The translations under genes were made by a program, and so were the position numbers. Shown here one piece after another: positions 1 through 10,058 of a stretch of DNA of 60,038 bases; position 1 is the first letter of the stretch, and every line of letters starts with the position of its first letter. The notes below the pieces were generated by a model. The model had not been told where the DNA came from and did no database searches. It saw only the letters and a list, made by a program, of their open reading frames with translations. Source of the stretch: Candidatus Ghiorseimicrobium undicola (GTDB lineage: Bacteria > Omnitrophota > Gorgyraeia > Ghiorseimicrobiales > Ghiorseimicrobiaceae); the NCBI GenBank assembly GCA_002796125.1, contig PCWA01000092.1:1-60038 (forward strand), given 5' to 3'.

Positions 1-142
1 AAGGCGAACCTTGCCCGCTCGGCCTGCGTTACGCCCTGCTCAAAATCAGCCCAAGCCAGCAGGCGAATTTACACAATTTTCCGTATACTACTCCCGCTTC
101 TAGTTGTTTGACAAAAACACGTAAATTCTATAGAATAGTCGT

Positions 143-1387
143 ATGACAATTAGAAATATTGATAAAAATTTCCGTATTTTTGCTTTAGTTTTTTTTCTGG
201 TTTCCGTAATTATCAGCATTTATTATTTTACGCGCATATATCAGCCGTGGGGTACCTGCTGGACGGATTTTACGGTGTTCCATAGGGCAGGGCAGAGGAT
301 AGCCAAGGCTGAGGCGATATACGATTTGTCCGATACGGCTGAATACGGAATCGATGTGTACAAATATTCTCCCGCCTTCGCTTATTTTATGGTGCCGTTT
401 ACTAAGCTGCATATGCATAAGTCGGTGAGCATATGGTATGCGCTTATTATACTTTTAACCCTGGCTTCACTGTATTTTATCAAGCAGCTGTTGATTTATT
501 ATAACCGAGGAGAAAAATTACCGAAATATTTTTATTTCGTAACATTGTTTTTAATTTTACGTTTTTACCTTAATATGATTTCGCGGGTGCAGGCCGATTT
601 TCTGGTTTTATTTTTTCTTTCGCTTATGTTCTGGCTGCTCCACTCTAAAAAGGAGGTTTTTGCGGGGCTGTCTTTGGCAACAGCCGTAATGATAAAATTA
701 ACGCCGCTTATATTTATACCGTATCTAATTTACCGCAGGTTTTATAAGGCCGCTTTCGCTTCTATCGTATGCGGCGCCGGTTATTTGCTGATTCCCGCTT
801 TTGGGCTTGGATGGAATGAAAATATTGCTTATATAAAAGGTTGGTTTAATATGCTTTCTGTCTCAACGCCTGATTTAATGCTCTGGTATAAAAATCAATC
901 GCTGGCAAGTTGTATTTTTAGGATGTTCTCCAATGATTCCAGGGTGAGTTTGATTGTCTTGCCGCCCCAAGTAATAAATATCATTTTTTTCCTTTTGGCA
1001 TCTCTGATGGTATTTTTTGTTTTGTATTCATGCAGGAAATTAATCATTAAGGAAGGCAAAGATTTCGCCTACGGCCATCTGCTTGAATCATCATTAATTA
1101 TCATATGCATGGTTTTATTTTCGCCTCTTGCCTGGAAACACACATTTCTACATTTAGTCGTACCGGTTATGGTTATTTTTTATTACATGCTTAAGAACAA
1201 AAAAGATCATCTTGCGAAGTATGCGCTGGCGGTATTTTTTATCTTGACCAGCGTGTTAAGCCCGGATATTTTAAAGTCTTATAATGAAATAGTAAGCCTT
1301 TATTCAACTATTACCTGGGCAGTGATTATTTTATTTATTTGCCTTATAAGGGCGGCCTGTAAATTATCCCGTCAGAATGCAGCATAA
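143..1387 (+). CDS. Membrane glycosyltransferase, GT87/DUF2029-like
   Basis: Multi-TM protein with early acidic loop and 'MIKLTPLIFIPYLIYRRFYKAA' motif typical of DUF2029. Confidence 0.75.
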   Translation: MTIRNIDKNFRIFALVFFLVSVIISIYYFTRIYQPWGTCWTDFTVFHRAGQRIAKAEAIYDLSDTAEYGIDVYKYSPAFAYFMVPFTKLHMHKSVSIWYALIILLTLASLYFIKQLLIYYNRGEKLPKYFYFVTLFLILRFYLNMISRVQADFLVLFFLSLMFWLLHSKKEVFAGLSLATAVMIKLTPLIFIPYLIYRRFYKAAFASIVCGAGYLLIPAFGLGWNENIAYIKGWFNMLSVSTPDLMLWYKNQSLASCIFRMFSNDSRVSLIVLPPQVINIIFFLLASLMVFFVLYSCRKLIIKEGKDFAYGHLLESSLIIICMVLFSPLAWKHTFLHLVVPVMVIFYYMLKNKKDHLAKYALAVFFILTSVLSPDILKSYNEIVSLYSTITWAVIILFICLIRAACKLSRQNAA

Positions 1388-2093
1388 GACATTAATCGTA
1401 ATACCTACTTATAATGAGAGAGACAATATCGGCCCGCTCATTAATGATATCTTTTGTATTTTACCTTATACCGATATTTTAATAGTAGATGATAATTCTC
1501 CGGATGGGACACAGGGCTTGGTTGAATCCCTTGCCAGTGCTAACGCGCGTATAAAGCTGATAAAAAGGCCGTCAAAAGCCGGTTTGGGCAGTGCCTATCT
1601 GCTGGGGTTTAAGCATGGCATAGATAATGGCTACGATTTTATTTTACAGATGGATGCCGATTATTCACATCAGCCAAAATATCTTAAAGAATTTTTAAAC
1701 CAAATTCGTTCTTATGATTTAGTAGTCGGTTCACGCTACATAACCGGCGGGGAAATAACAGGCTGGGGATTTTTTAGAAAGATGCTTAGTTATTGCGGTA
1801 ATTTATACGCCAGGTATTTTTTAGGCATACCGTTAAAAGATTTGACCGGAGGGTATAACTGTTATAGGCGAAAGGCATTGGAAGATATTTTAGGCTATCC
1901 TGGATTTTCAGACGGTTATATATTTCAAGTTGAAATGAAGTTGGTGGCATACAAAAAAGGTTTTCGGATTAAAGAGATACCCATAGTATTCGAAAACAGG
2001 CGGCGCGGCAAGTCAAAGATTTCTAAAAAAATAATTTTTCAGGCATTGGCTAAAGTTCCTTTGATACCCTGGCGCGTCAAAAGGGCTATTTAG
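1377..2093 (+). CDS. GT2 glycosyltransferase, dolichol-phosphate mannosyltransferase-like
   Basis: IPTYNERDNI, VDDNSPDGT, QMDADYSHQP, GSRY..GG motifs. Confidence 0.9.
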   Translation: MQHKTLIVIPTYNERDNIGPLINDIFCILPYTDILIVDDNSPDGTQGLVESLASANARIKLIKRPSKAGLGSAYLLGFKHGIDNGYDFILQMDADYSHQPKYLKEFLNQIRSYDLVVGSRYITGGEITGWGFFRKMLSYCGNLYARYFLGIPLKDLTGGYNCYRRKALEDILGYPGFSDGYIFQVEMKLVAYKKGFRIKEIPIVFENRRRGKSKISKKIIFQALAKVPLIPWRVKRAI

Positions 2094-2127
2094 GAAGCCG
2101 TGTTTTTATTCGGCGGAGCATTCAATC

Positions 2128-2571
2128 ATGAGCCCTAGAGTACATTTGGCCGCTTCATTCACCATAGGCAGCCTGCTCTATTTATATTTTTATTCTTTCC
2201 AATCGGCTCTAATGGCGTTTGCCTGCGGTGTTTTGATAGACCTGGATCATTGCCTGGATTATTTATTGATTTACAGAAACGCGGATATAAAGCGGTTTTT
2301 TGATACTTATGCGCTTATATCATCGGCGCCGCTTGTAAAAAGATGCTATCTTTGGCTGCATTCTATAGAAGGTTTATTTTTATTTTGGTTTTTAATAAAT
2401 GAATTCAGTTTAGGCATTTTATGGGTGTCTGCGGCTATTGGTTTTACGCAACATATCGCACTCGATTATATATTCAATACAAGATATGCTAAACCTCATT
2501 TCTATTTTCTTGTTTTCAGGGCCTTAAACGGATTTGATCGCAGGCGCCTTTTTAAAAACACCCACGCATAA
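2128..2571 (+). CDS. Small membrane protein, hydrolase-like fold possible
   Basis: Hydrophobic ORF with IDLDHCLDYL and HIALDYIFN motifs; good start context. Confidence 0.55.
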   Translation: MSPRVHLAASFTIGSLLYLYFYSFQSALMAFACGVLIDLDHCLDYLLIYRNADIKRFFDTYALISSAPLVKRCYLWLHSIEGLFLFWFLINEFSLGILWVSAAIGFTQHIALDYIFNTRYAKPHFYFLVFRALNGFDRRRLFKNTHA

Positions 2572-2614
2572 AAAAATACTTGATTTTTATTTTGTTATAC
2601 ATTAATATAGCATC

Positions 2615-3145
2615 ATGATGGATAAGTTGGCTGGTAAGGAATCAGGCGTAAAGATTAGAAACTCATCCTCTTCAAAGGGAGCATCTTGTATTAAAGTACT
2701 CGCGAGAGAGAAGGAGAATAACGTGCCTTTACTTAAAATTTCCAATGAAACAAATAATTTGGCAAAAGGCAGTCTTGTATTTGGCTATCAGCTTTTATTG
2801 GATTTATATGATTGCAAGCCGGGTGCATGTGATGATATAGATCTTTGCTATAAATTTTTGGATGAAGTAGTAGATTTTTTAGGTATGGAAAAACAGGCGC
2901 CTCCTTATATTTTTAGAAGCGATGGCATAAAATTTCCGGATAAGGCGGGCCTGTCGGGGTGGGCGCCGTTGATAGAAAGCTCTATAGTTATCCATACTCT
3001 TACGCCAAAGAACTTTATATCTATAGATATATATTGCTGCCGCGAATTTGATGTCGAAAAGGCAAAGCAATTTTCACAAAGTTTTTTTATGTCCAAACGC
3101 ATAGACGGCCAGTTTGTTGAAAGAGGCCTGGATTATTATAAGTGA
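2615..3145 (+). CDS. Divergent S-adenosylmethionine decarboxylase (SpeD)-family protein
   Basis: GLSGWAPLIESSIVIHT...SIDIYCC aligns with the SpeD ESHxxIHT...AIDLFTC core. Confidence 0.65.
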   Translation: MMDKLAGKESGVKIRNSSSSKGASCIKVLAREKENNVPLLKISNETNNLAKGSLVFGYQLLLDLYDCKPGACDDIDLCYKFLDEVVDFLGMEKQAPPYIFRSDGIKFPDKAGLSGWAPLIESSIVIHTLTPKNFISIDIYCCREFDVEKAKQFSQSFFMSKRIDGQFVERGLDYYK

Positions 3146-3314
3146 TTCTTGTGGATGAAGTTTTATCCTGCCTGAAAGTTATACCTGGAATCCGGCTTGC
3201 CTTTCCAAAATTAAATAAATAAAAATATTGACTTTTATAAAAATTGTGGTATATTAATATTCTTGTCAGTATTATTTTAGGCAATAATAATATACCTTTT
3301 TTTGGAGTTGTATC

Positions 3315-3746
3315 ATGAGAAAAACATTCATGGCCAAGAGTTGCGATATAAAGCGGGATTTATATCTAGTAGATGCGAAAGGCGAAGTGCTGGGTAGATT
3401 GGCAGCTAGCGTTGCCAGGATTCTACGCGGTAAACATAAGCCAATTTTTACTCCTCATGCGGATTGCGGCGACAGAGTGGTTGTAATTAATGCTAAAGAT
3501 ATAAGGGTAACAGGCAAAAAAGCCAAGGATAAGATTTACTGCCGTTATTCGGGATATCCCGGGGGATTAAGAGAGATGTCTTTTGAGGAGATGCTCATTA
3601 AAAATCCTACTCAGATTATTAAATTAGCGGTAAAGCGCATGCTGCCGATTAACGCTCTTGGCAGGGACATGTTTAAAAAGTTGCGGGTATATAAAGATGA
3701 CAAAACTCCGCAATTCTCACAAAAAATGATTAAATTATCTGTTTGA
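3315..3746 (+). CDS. rplM: 50S ribosomal protein L13
   Basis: VDAKGEVLGRLAASVARILRGKHK; followed by rpsI. Confidence 0.97.
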   Translation: MRKTFMAKSCDIKRDLYLVDAKGEVLGRLAASVARILRGKHKPIFTPHADCGDRVVVINAKDIRVTGKKAKDKIYCRYSGYPGGLREMSFEEMLIKNPTQIIKLAVKRMLPINALGRDMFKKLRVYKDDKTPQFSQKMIKLSV

Positions 3747-3769
3747 TCAGGGTTTAGGGAGGTATAATT

Positions 3770-4165
3770 TTGGATAAGGTTATTGAATACATAGCTACCG
3801 GCAGGCGTAAAGAAGCAGTAGCGAGCGTACGGCTCCTGCCCGGTAAAGGCAATATTTTGGTAAATAATTCTAACTGGAATAAATATTTTGTCCGTGAAAC
3901 AGATAGAATAATTATACGCCAGCCTTTTAAAGCAACGAACAGTTTAGATAAATTTGATTGTGTGGCCAAAGTGACTGGAGGGGGAATATCCGGCCAAGCC
4001 GGAGCTTTACGGCATGCTATTTCCAGGGCCTTAGTCAAAGCAGATGAAAGCGTTAAACCGGTTTTAAGGCAAGGGGGATTTTTAACCCGTGATCCGCGCA
4101 TGAAAGAGCGCAAAAAATTTGGCCGCAAAGGCGCTCGTAAGCGTTTTCAGTGGACGAAGAGGTAA
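3770..4165 (+). CDS. rpsI: 30S ribosomal protein S9 (TTG start)
   Basis: YIATGRRKEAVASVRL...GARKRFQWTKR C-terminus. Confidence 0.97.
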   Translation: MDKVIEYIATGRRKEAVASVRLLPGKGNILVNNSNWNKYFVRETDRIIIRQPFKATNSLDKFDCVAKVTGGGISGQAGALRHAISRALVKADESVKPVLRQGGFLTRDPRMKERKKFGRKGARKRFQWTKR

Positions 4166-4209
4166 TATAGATTATACTGATATCAGAAAAGATTTAAAAA
4201 TTTATATGA

Positions 4210-4237
4210 ATCCCGCTGAAAAAGCGGGATTTTTTTT
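4210..4237 (+). terminator. Rho-independent terminator after rpsI
   Basis: ATCCCGCT-gaaaa-AGCGGGAT followed by T7. Confidence 0.85.
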
Positions 4238-4344
4238 CGCCGGAATCCAGACGAGAAAAAACCTTGCCCCGTTAGAAATTTTATGTTATTATTGGGCATT
4301 GTAGACGAGAAGCTTAACGATGAATTTATAAGCTGGAGAAAATA

Positions 4345-5331
4345 ATGTTAAAGGTAGGTATAGTCGGGGCATCCGGTTACGCCGGAGAAGAACTTAATAA
4401 AATTTTGAGCCGCCATCGGAAGGTAAAAATCGTTTCTTTGTCCGCGACATACGCGCGCAAGGAGGCCGGCATAGAGGCATTTGATTTGAATAGAACTATA
4501 TCTTCCTGCGAGCTTGTTTTTTTCGCCCTCCCTCAGGCGCAATCAATGCGTTTTGTGCCGAAAGTTTTAGAAGCCGGAAAAAAAGTAATAGATTTGGGGG
4601 CTGATTACCGCCTAAAAAATATCCGGGAATATAAATTTTGGTATAATGCCGGGCACATTGATCAAAAAAACTTAAAATATTCCATATATGGTTTACCGGA
4701 AATTTATAAAGATAAAATAAAAAAAGCAAAACTTGTAGCTAATCCCGGCTGCTATCCGACAGCTGCTATTCTTTCGCTCGCGCCGCTCTTAAATAAGAAG
4801 CTAATAAAATCTGCGCCTATTGTTATAGACGCGAAGTCTGGGCTATCCGGAGCAGGGCGTAAAGCTGTAGAAGGCGGTTTGTCTGATGAGTTAAAAAATA
4901 ATTTCCGCCCTTATAAAATAAATTATCACCAGCATATGCCGGAGATAAATCAAGAACTGTCATTTATTTGTAAAAAAAAGGTATCGGTGAATTTTGTGCC
5001 GCATTTGCTGCCTTTATTCCGGGGTTTACTTACTACCACATATGTAAAATTATTACCAAAATCATCTTTATCTCAGGATAAAATCATTAAAATATACCGT
5101 CAATTTTATAAAGATCAGCCGTTTATACGTATCGCCGGCCAAGGGGAGACGCCTCAAGTAACGGATGTAGCAGGTACTAATTTTTGCAAAATCGGTATTT
5201 TTTGGAAAAATAAATCCGGCATGCTTGTTATAGTTAGCGCGATAGACAATTTGCTTAAAGGAGCGGCAGGGCAGGCTGTGCAAAATATGAATTTGATCTA
5301 CGGTTTCGGCGAAACAGAGGGTTTACTATGA
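4345..5331 (+). CDS. argC: N-acetyl-gamma-glutamyl-phosphate reductase
   Basis: GIVGASGYAGEEL, NPGCYPTAAILSLAPL, GLSGAGRK. Confidence 0.97.
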   Translation: MLKVGIVGASGYAGEELNKILSRHRKVKIVSLSATYARKEAGIEAFDLNRTISSCELVFFALPQAQSMRFVPKVLEAGKKVIDLGADYRLKNIREYKFWYNAGHIDQKNLKYSIYGLPEIYKDKIKKAKLVANPGCYPTAAILSLAPLLNKKLIKSAPIVIDAKSGLSGAGRKAVEGGLSDELKNNFRPYKINYHQHMPEINQELSFICKKKVSVNFVPHLLPLFRGLLTTTYVKLLPKSSLSQDKIIKIYRQFYKDQPFIRIAGQGETPQVTDVAGTNFCKIGIFWKNKSGMLVIVSAIDNLLKGAAGQAVQNMNLIYGFGETEGLL

Positions 5332-5332
5332 G

Positions 5333-5411
5333 CCCCGCCCTTCCTAAGAAAAAGAGAGTATTTTATTGAAGGGAATGGGGTAGCACTCTATAAGAAAGGA
5401 AGGGCGGGGTG
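5333..5411 (+). promoter_or_regulatory. Inverted repeat enclosing the argJ SD and start codon
   Basis: CCCCGCCCTTCCT (5333-5345) pairs perfectly with AGGAAGGGCGGGG (5397-5409); GTG start at 5409. Confidence 0.7.
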
Positions 5412-6551
5412 AAGTTTATCAATTATGGAGTTTGCGCGCCGTTGGGTTTTTTAGCTTCAGGCATTTCCTGCGGCATAAAAAATAAACGGAATAATAAAGA
5501 CTTGGCGCTTATTTATTCGCAGATTCCTGCCGTAAGCGCCGGCATGTTTACAACCAATACTTTCAAGGCCGCTCCTATCCGCATCAGCAAGAGGAATTTG
5601 TTTAATTCTAAGGCGCAGGCGATTATTGCCAATAGCGGCAATGCTAATTGCTTTACGGGTATTTGCGGTATAAATTATGCCCAAAGGATGAGCCAAGCAT
5701 GCGCCAAAGAATTATCTATAAATGCTAAAGATGTTTTGGTGGCTTCTACCGGAATTATCGCCAAACCCTTGCCGATAATTAAAATAGAAAAGCATGTGCC
5801 TGGTTTGGTAAAGGTATTGAGCAGGCAGGGGGGGCGCTCTGCGGCTGAGGCTATATTAACTACTGATAGCTTTTTAAAACAGGCGGCAGTAGAATTTAAG
5901 ATAGGTAAATCGAAAACACGCATAGGAGCTATTGCTAAGGGGGCAGGCATGATTGCGCCTAATATGTCTACAATGCTTTGTTTTATTACGACCGACGCAA
6001 AAATTAAACCTTTGGCTTTGAAACAGGCATTAAGGGACGCGGTGGGTAATTCTTTTAATAATATAACCATTGACGGCTGCATGAGTACTAACGATACGGT
6101 TTTCATTATGGCAAACGGATTATGCGGCAACAAAGAGATAAACTTTAAAGACAAGAATTTCGCTGTTTTTTCGCAAGCGCTTTCCGTTATATGCGATAAA
6201 ATGTCAAAGGCTATCGTGCGGGATGCTGAAGGGGCGACAAAATTTATCCGAATAAAGATAGAAGGGGCAAGCAGTGATTATATCGCCAGAGAAATAGGGT
6301 TATCAGTGGCGAATTCAAATCTTTTTAAAACAGCCGTATATGGGGAAAATCCTAATTGGGGTAGGATCATAGCTGCCGTAGGCTCATTAGGGCTGAATAT
6401 ACGGGAGAAGGCGATAAAGATAAAATTCAGTTCTTTTAAATCCAGCGATGTGACTATTGATATTGGCTTAAGTATGGGCAGGGGAAGGGCAAAAATTTAC
6501 ACTTCAGACCTTACGCCTAAATATATAAAGATTAACGCGGAATATAACTGA
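5409..6551 (+). CDS. argJ: Glutamate N-acetyltransferase / amino-acid acetyltransferase
   Basis: MFTTNTFKAAP, SGNANCFTG, IAKGAGMIAPNMSTML, NPNWGRI. Confidence 0.97.
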   Translation: MKFINYGVCAPLGFLASGISCGIKNKRNNKDLALIYSQIPAVSAGMFTTNTFKAAPIRISKRNLFNSKAQAIIANSGNANCFTGICGINYAQRMSQACAKELSINAKDVLVASTGIIAKPLPIIKIEKHVPGLVKVLSRQGGRSAAEAILTTDSFLKQAAVEFKIGKSKTRIGAIAKGAGMIAPNMSTMLCFITTDAKIKPLALKQALRDAVGNSFNNITIDGCMSTNDTVFIMANGLCGNKEINFKDKNFAVFSQALSVICDKMSKAIVRDAEGATKFIRIKIEGASSDYIAREIGLSVANSNLFKTAVYGENPNWGRIIAAVGSLGLNIREKAIKIKFSSFKSSDVTIDIGLSMGRGRAKIYTSDLTPKYIKINAEYN

Positions 6552-6593
6552 AGCCGCAACTTATGGAGCGTAAGCGAACATAAGTTGTATGGC
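6552..6593. repeat. Palindromic repeat A, copy 1
   Basis: AGCCgCAACTTATG-GAGCGTAAGCGAA-CATAAGTTGtatGGCT; core shared with 9829, 10059, 11358. Confidence 0.75.
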
Positions 6594-6718
6594 TGAAGTT
6601 ACCCGGCACCCTTTTTAAAGGCAATATTTATCAAGAAAGATAAAAAAACGGATAGGAATTTTTAAGGTATATTTTAAAAACTCCCGGTAAAAAGTGGTGC
6701 GGGGTAGGAGAATTCGAC

Positions 6719-7573
6719 ATGGAGCATATAATCAAAAAGGCCGATGTTTTGATAGAGGCTTTACCTTATATTAAAAGGTTTCATAAGAAGACAACCGTGA
6801 TAAAATACGGCGGTAGTATTCTGGGTGAAGAAAAAATACGTTGCGGTGTTTTGGAGGATATAGTTTTTTTAAGCTATATGGGTTTGCGCCCGGTTTTAGT
6901 GCATGGCGGCGGCCCGAACATAAGCGAAAGGATGAAGTCTTCCGGGAAAAAAACTGATTTTGTCGAAGGCATGCGCGTAACCGATAATGAAACGCTGAAA
7001 ATTGTTTCTGAAGAGCTGGAGTCTTTGAATAAGCTTATTGTGAAAGAGATAGTAGATTTGGGCGCAAGAGCAAAGGGTTTAAACGGCAAGGATAATAATC
7101 TTATAGAGGCAAAGAAGAAAACAGCTAAGGTTGATCTCGGTTTTGTGGGGGATGTTGTCGGAGTCAACGCGGATTTAATTTCCCGCCAGCTAAATCAGGA
7201 TGTTATCCCGGTAATTTGCCCCATGGGAGCCGATAAGGATTCTATTGTTTATAATATTAATGCCGATGAGGCGGCAGCATGTGTTGCCGGCGCACTTTGC
7301 GCAGAGAAATTTGTCCTGCTTACTAATGTAAAAGGCATCATGCGTAATGCCGATGACGTTAATTCTTTTATCGCCGCATTAACTGTCAGGGAAATAGAGG
7401 GTTTGATTAAAGATAAAGTTATCCAGCAGGGAATGATCCCTAAGGTTAGCGCATGCGTTGCCGCGTTAAAGCACGGGGTTAAAAAAACCCATATTATTGA
7501 CGCGCGTATTTTGCACGCCCTTCTTTTAGAAATTTTTACCGACGAAGGGATAGGGACGGAAATTGTAAAATGA
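6719..7573 (+). CDS. argB: Acetylglutamate kinase
   Basis: IKYGGSIL, LVHGGGPNI, VGDVVGVN. Confidence 0.97.
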   Translation: MEHIIKKADVLIEALPYIKRFHKKTTVIKYGGSILGEEKIRCGVLEDIVFLSYMGLRPVLVHGGGPNISERMKSSGKKTDFVEGMRVTDNETLKIVSEELESLNKLIVKEIVDLGARAKGLNGKDNNLIEAKKKTAKVDLGFVGDVVGVNADLISRQLNQDVIPVICPMGADKDSIVYNINADEAAACVAGALCAEKFVLLTNVKGIMRNADDVNSFIAALTVREIEGLIKDKVIQQGMIPKVSACVAALKHGVKKTHIIDARILHALLLEIFTDEGIGTEIVK

Positions 7574-7683
7574 AGAATTTAAAATGCAAAATGCAAAATT
7601 AAAATTGAAAATTTAGAATTCAAAATAATTTTTAATTTTGAATTACGGTTTTGAATTTTTCATTTTAGACTTTAAATTTTAAC
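7574..7683. repeat. AT-rich simple/inverted repeat between argB and argD
   Basis: aaaatgcaaaatgcaaaattaaaa... with imperfect complement ...tttttaattttgaattacggttttgaattttt. Confidence 0.5.
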
Positions 7684-8868
7684 ATGAATAAACAAGAGAT
7701 ATTTCAGGCTTATAATGATTATATCATGCCTACTTATGCGCGGCTGCCTTATATTTTCGTAAAAGGCAAGGGCGCGAAATTAGTGGATATTGATTCCAAA
7801 GAATACCTGGATTTTTTTCCAGGCTGGGGAGTTTCAAATTTAGGGCACTGCCATCACAAAGTAGTTTCTTCCGTGCGGGAGCAGGCAGGTAAATTAATAC
7901 ATTTACCTAATAATTTTTATTCTCTTCAGCAGGCGCAATTAGCAAAAGAGCTTATATCTGTTGCTTTCGCGGGCAAGGTTTTCTTTTGTAACTCCGGAGC
8001 GGAGGCGAATGAGGCGGCGATAAAACTTTCCCGTGTCTTCGGAGAGGGCAGGCGTTTTGAAATAATAACATTTGAGAATTCTTTTCATGGCAGGACGCTT
8101 GCTTGTGTATCTGCTACCGGGCAGCCGAAATACCAAGAGGGATTCGCGCCTCTGGTGCCGGAATTTAAGATAGTGCCGTTTAATGATATAGAGGCGGTAA
8201 AGAAAGCAATAAGCCCGAAAACTGTTGCTATAATGCTTGAGCTTGTGCAGGGTGAAGGAGGAATAAATGTCGCAGAAAAAGATTTTGTTAGGCAGTTGCG
8301 CCGGATATGCGATACGGACAAGCTTCTTTTAATAGTGGATGAGGTGCAAACCGGAATAGGCAGGACAGCTAAAATGTTTGCCTATCAGCATTATGGCATA
8401 GCCCCCGATATTATGACCCTTGCCAAGGCTTTAGGCGGAGGGATGCCAATAGGGGTGATGATGGCTAAAAAGGAGATAGCGGACTTGTTAAGGCCGGGTA
8501 TGCATGCTTCTACTTTCGGAGGAAGCCCTTTAGTATGTAAGGCGGCGCTTTCCGTACTGCGCGCGATAAGGAAAGAAAAATTATTAAATAAAGCTGAAGA
8601 TTCGGCAGTATATTTAAATAAAAAGTTAGCTTTTTTAAAAGATAGATATAAAACAATCAAAGAAATACGCGGATTAGGCCTGATGCTGGGTTTAGATCTC
8701 AACATAGACGGCTCGGCTATCGCAGGCGCCTGCCTTAAAAAAGGCTTGATTATTAATTGTACTCATCGTACAGTATTAAGGATGATGCCGGCGCTGGATG
8801 TTAGTAAAAAACAAATTGATAAGGCCGTAAAAATCCTTGATGCCGTATTATCGGAAAAGGCGCTTTAG
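7684..8868 (+). CDS. argD: Acetylornithine aminotransferase
   Basis: FFCNSGAEANEAAIKLSR, FHGRTLA, VDEVQTGIGRT, ALGGGMPIG. Confidence 0.95.
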   Translation: MNKQEIFQAYNDYIMPTYARLPYIFVKGKGAKLVDIDSKEYLDFFPGWGVSNLGHCHHKVVSSVREQAGKLIHLPNNFYSLQQAQLAKELISVAFAGKVFFCNSGAEANEAAIKLSRVFGEGRRFEIITFENSFHGRTLACVSATGQPKYQEGFAPLVPEFKIVPFNDIEAVKKAISPKTVAIMLELVQGEGGINVAEKDFVRQLRRICDTDKLLLIVDEVQTGIGRTAKMFAYQHYGIAPDIMTLAKALGGGMPIGVMMAKKEIADLLRPGMHASTFGGSPLVCKAALSVLRAIRKEKLLNKAEDSAVYLNKKLAFLKDRYKTIKEIRGLGLMLGLDLNIDGSAIAGACLKKGLIINCTHRTVLRMMPALDVSKKQIDKAVKILDAVLSEKAL

Positions 8869-8916
8869 CAAAGCGTATTTTTTTAACCAATAAGAATTAA
8901 TACCCGCTGAAAACTT

Positions 8917-9828
8917 ATGAAACACCTGATATCGATTAAATACTTAAACCTTAAAGAGATCAATAGTATTTTTGCGATCGCCCAAGACGCAAAGAAAAAC
9001 AGGCGTAAGTATTCCGCGCTGCTTGCGGGAAAAAATATCGCCCTCATTTTTCAAAAACCATCGTTACGCACCAGGGTGTCTTTTGAGGTGGGTATAAGGC
9101 AGTTAGGCGGTAACTGTGTTTATCTTGGCTGTAACGAAATAAATTTAGGCGTCAGAGAAGCGGTTTCCGATGTGGCAAAGACACTCTCGCGGTATGTGGA
9201 TGGTATCGTGCTAAGGACTTTTGCCCATGAATACGTAGTTGAGCTGGCAAAATGTTCAAGCATCCCGGTAATAAACGGTTTATCCGATTTATTGCATCCC
9301 TGCCAGGCGCTATCGGATATTTTTACGATAAAGGAAAAGTTCAGGAAGCTGAATAAAGTTGTGCTGTCTTTTGTCGGCGATGGCAATAACGTCTGCAACA
9401 GCCTTTTATATTTATGCGCGAGCTTAGGGATGACATTGAACATTGCCTGCCCTGAGAATTACGCCCCGCAGCACCATGTAGTTGAGGAAGCAAAAGATAT
9501 CGCAAAGGCATCGGGGGCAAAAATAAATATTTCTCATGATGCGGATTTAGCCGTTAAGGACGCCGATGTGGTTTACACTGATGTATGGACCAGCATGGGT
9601 CAGGAGGCTGAGAAGGCGGAGAGATTGAAGGCGTTCAATAAATTCCAGATAAATGAGGCGCTGTTGGCTTTGGCCAATAAAGATTGCCTGGTTATGCATT
9701 GTCTGCCGGCGCATCGGGGAGAAGAAATAACCGATGCCGTATTAGACGGCAAGAATTCCATTGTTTTTGACCAGGCTGAAAACAGGCTGCATGTTCAAAA
9801 AGCGATATTGATTAAATTGTTTAAATGA
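8917..9828 (+). CDS. argF: Ornithine carbamoyltransferase
   Basis: QKPSLRTRVSFE, HPCQALSD, MHCLPAHRGEEI. Confidence 0.97.
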   Translation: MKHLISIKYLNLKEINSIFAIAQDAKKNRRKYSALLAGKNIALIFQKPSLRTRVSFEVGIRQLGGNCVYLGCNEINLGVREAVSDVAKTLSRYVDGIVLRTFAHEYVVELAKCSSIPVINGLSDLLHPCQALSDIFTIKEKFRKLNKVVLSFVGDGNNVCNSLLYLCASLGMTLNIACPENYAPQHHVVEEAKDIAKASGAKINISHDADLAVKDADVVYTDVWTSMGQEAEKAERLKAFNKFQINEALLALANKDCLVMHCLPAHRGEEITDAVLDGKNSIVFDQAENRLHVQKAILIKLFK

Positions 9829-9871
9829 GGACATAACTTATGGAGCGTAAGCGAACATAAGTTATCTGTCC
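9829..9871. repeat. Palindromic repeat A, copy 2
   Basis: GGACATAACTTATG-GAGCGTAAGCGAA-CATAAGTTATcTGTCC. Confidence 0.85.
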
Positions 9872-9986
9872 GAATTTATCTCCTTGCTTAAGCAAGGGGT
9901 AAATTCTCTTGCGATAATTTACCCCTTAAGCTTCGGAGTAGATTAGAATTTAGTTTATGATAAATACGGCTTAACTCCGAACCTAC

Positions 9987-10037
9987 CCGCAGCGTGCGCA
10001 GGAAATTTCTCCGAAATTTCCAAGCGTTTACGCAAGG
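9987..10037. repeat. Palindromic repeat B, copy 1
   Basis: CCGCAGCGTGCGCAGGAAATTTCTccGAAATTTCCAAGCGTTTACGCAAGG; near identical at 11410. Confidence 0.85.
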
Positions 10038-10058
10038 GATATTGGATAACATTGGCGA

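Noticed and set aside
1-142. Partial gene or repeat at the left edge
   Set aside because: Too short and without clear frame or motif to call.
5675-6154. Long antisense ORFs such as 5675-6154, 33314-33871, 36669-37253 and 19457-20014
   Set aside because: Lie wholly or largely opposite well-supported genes and lack recognisable domains.
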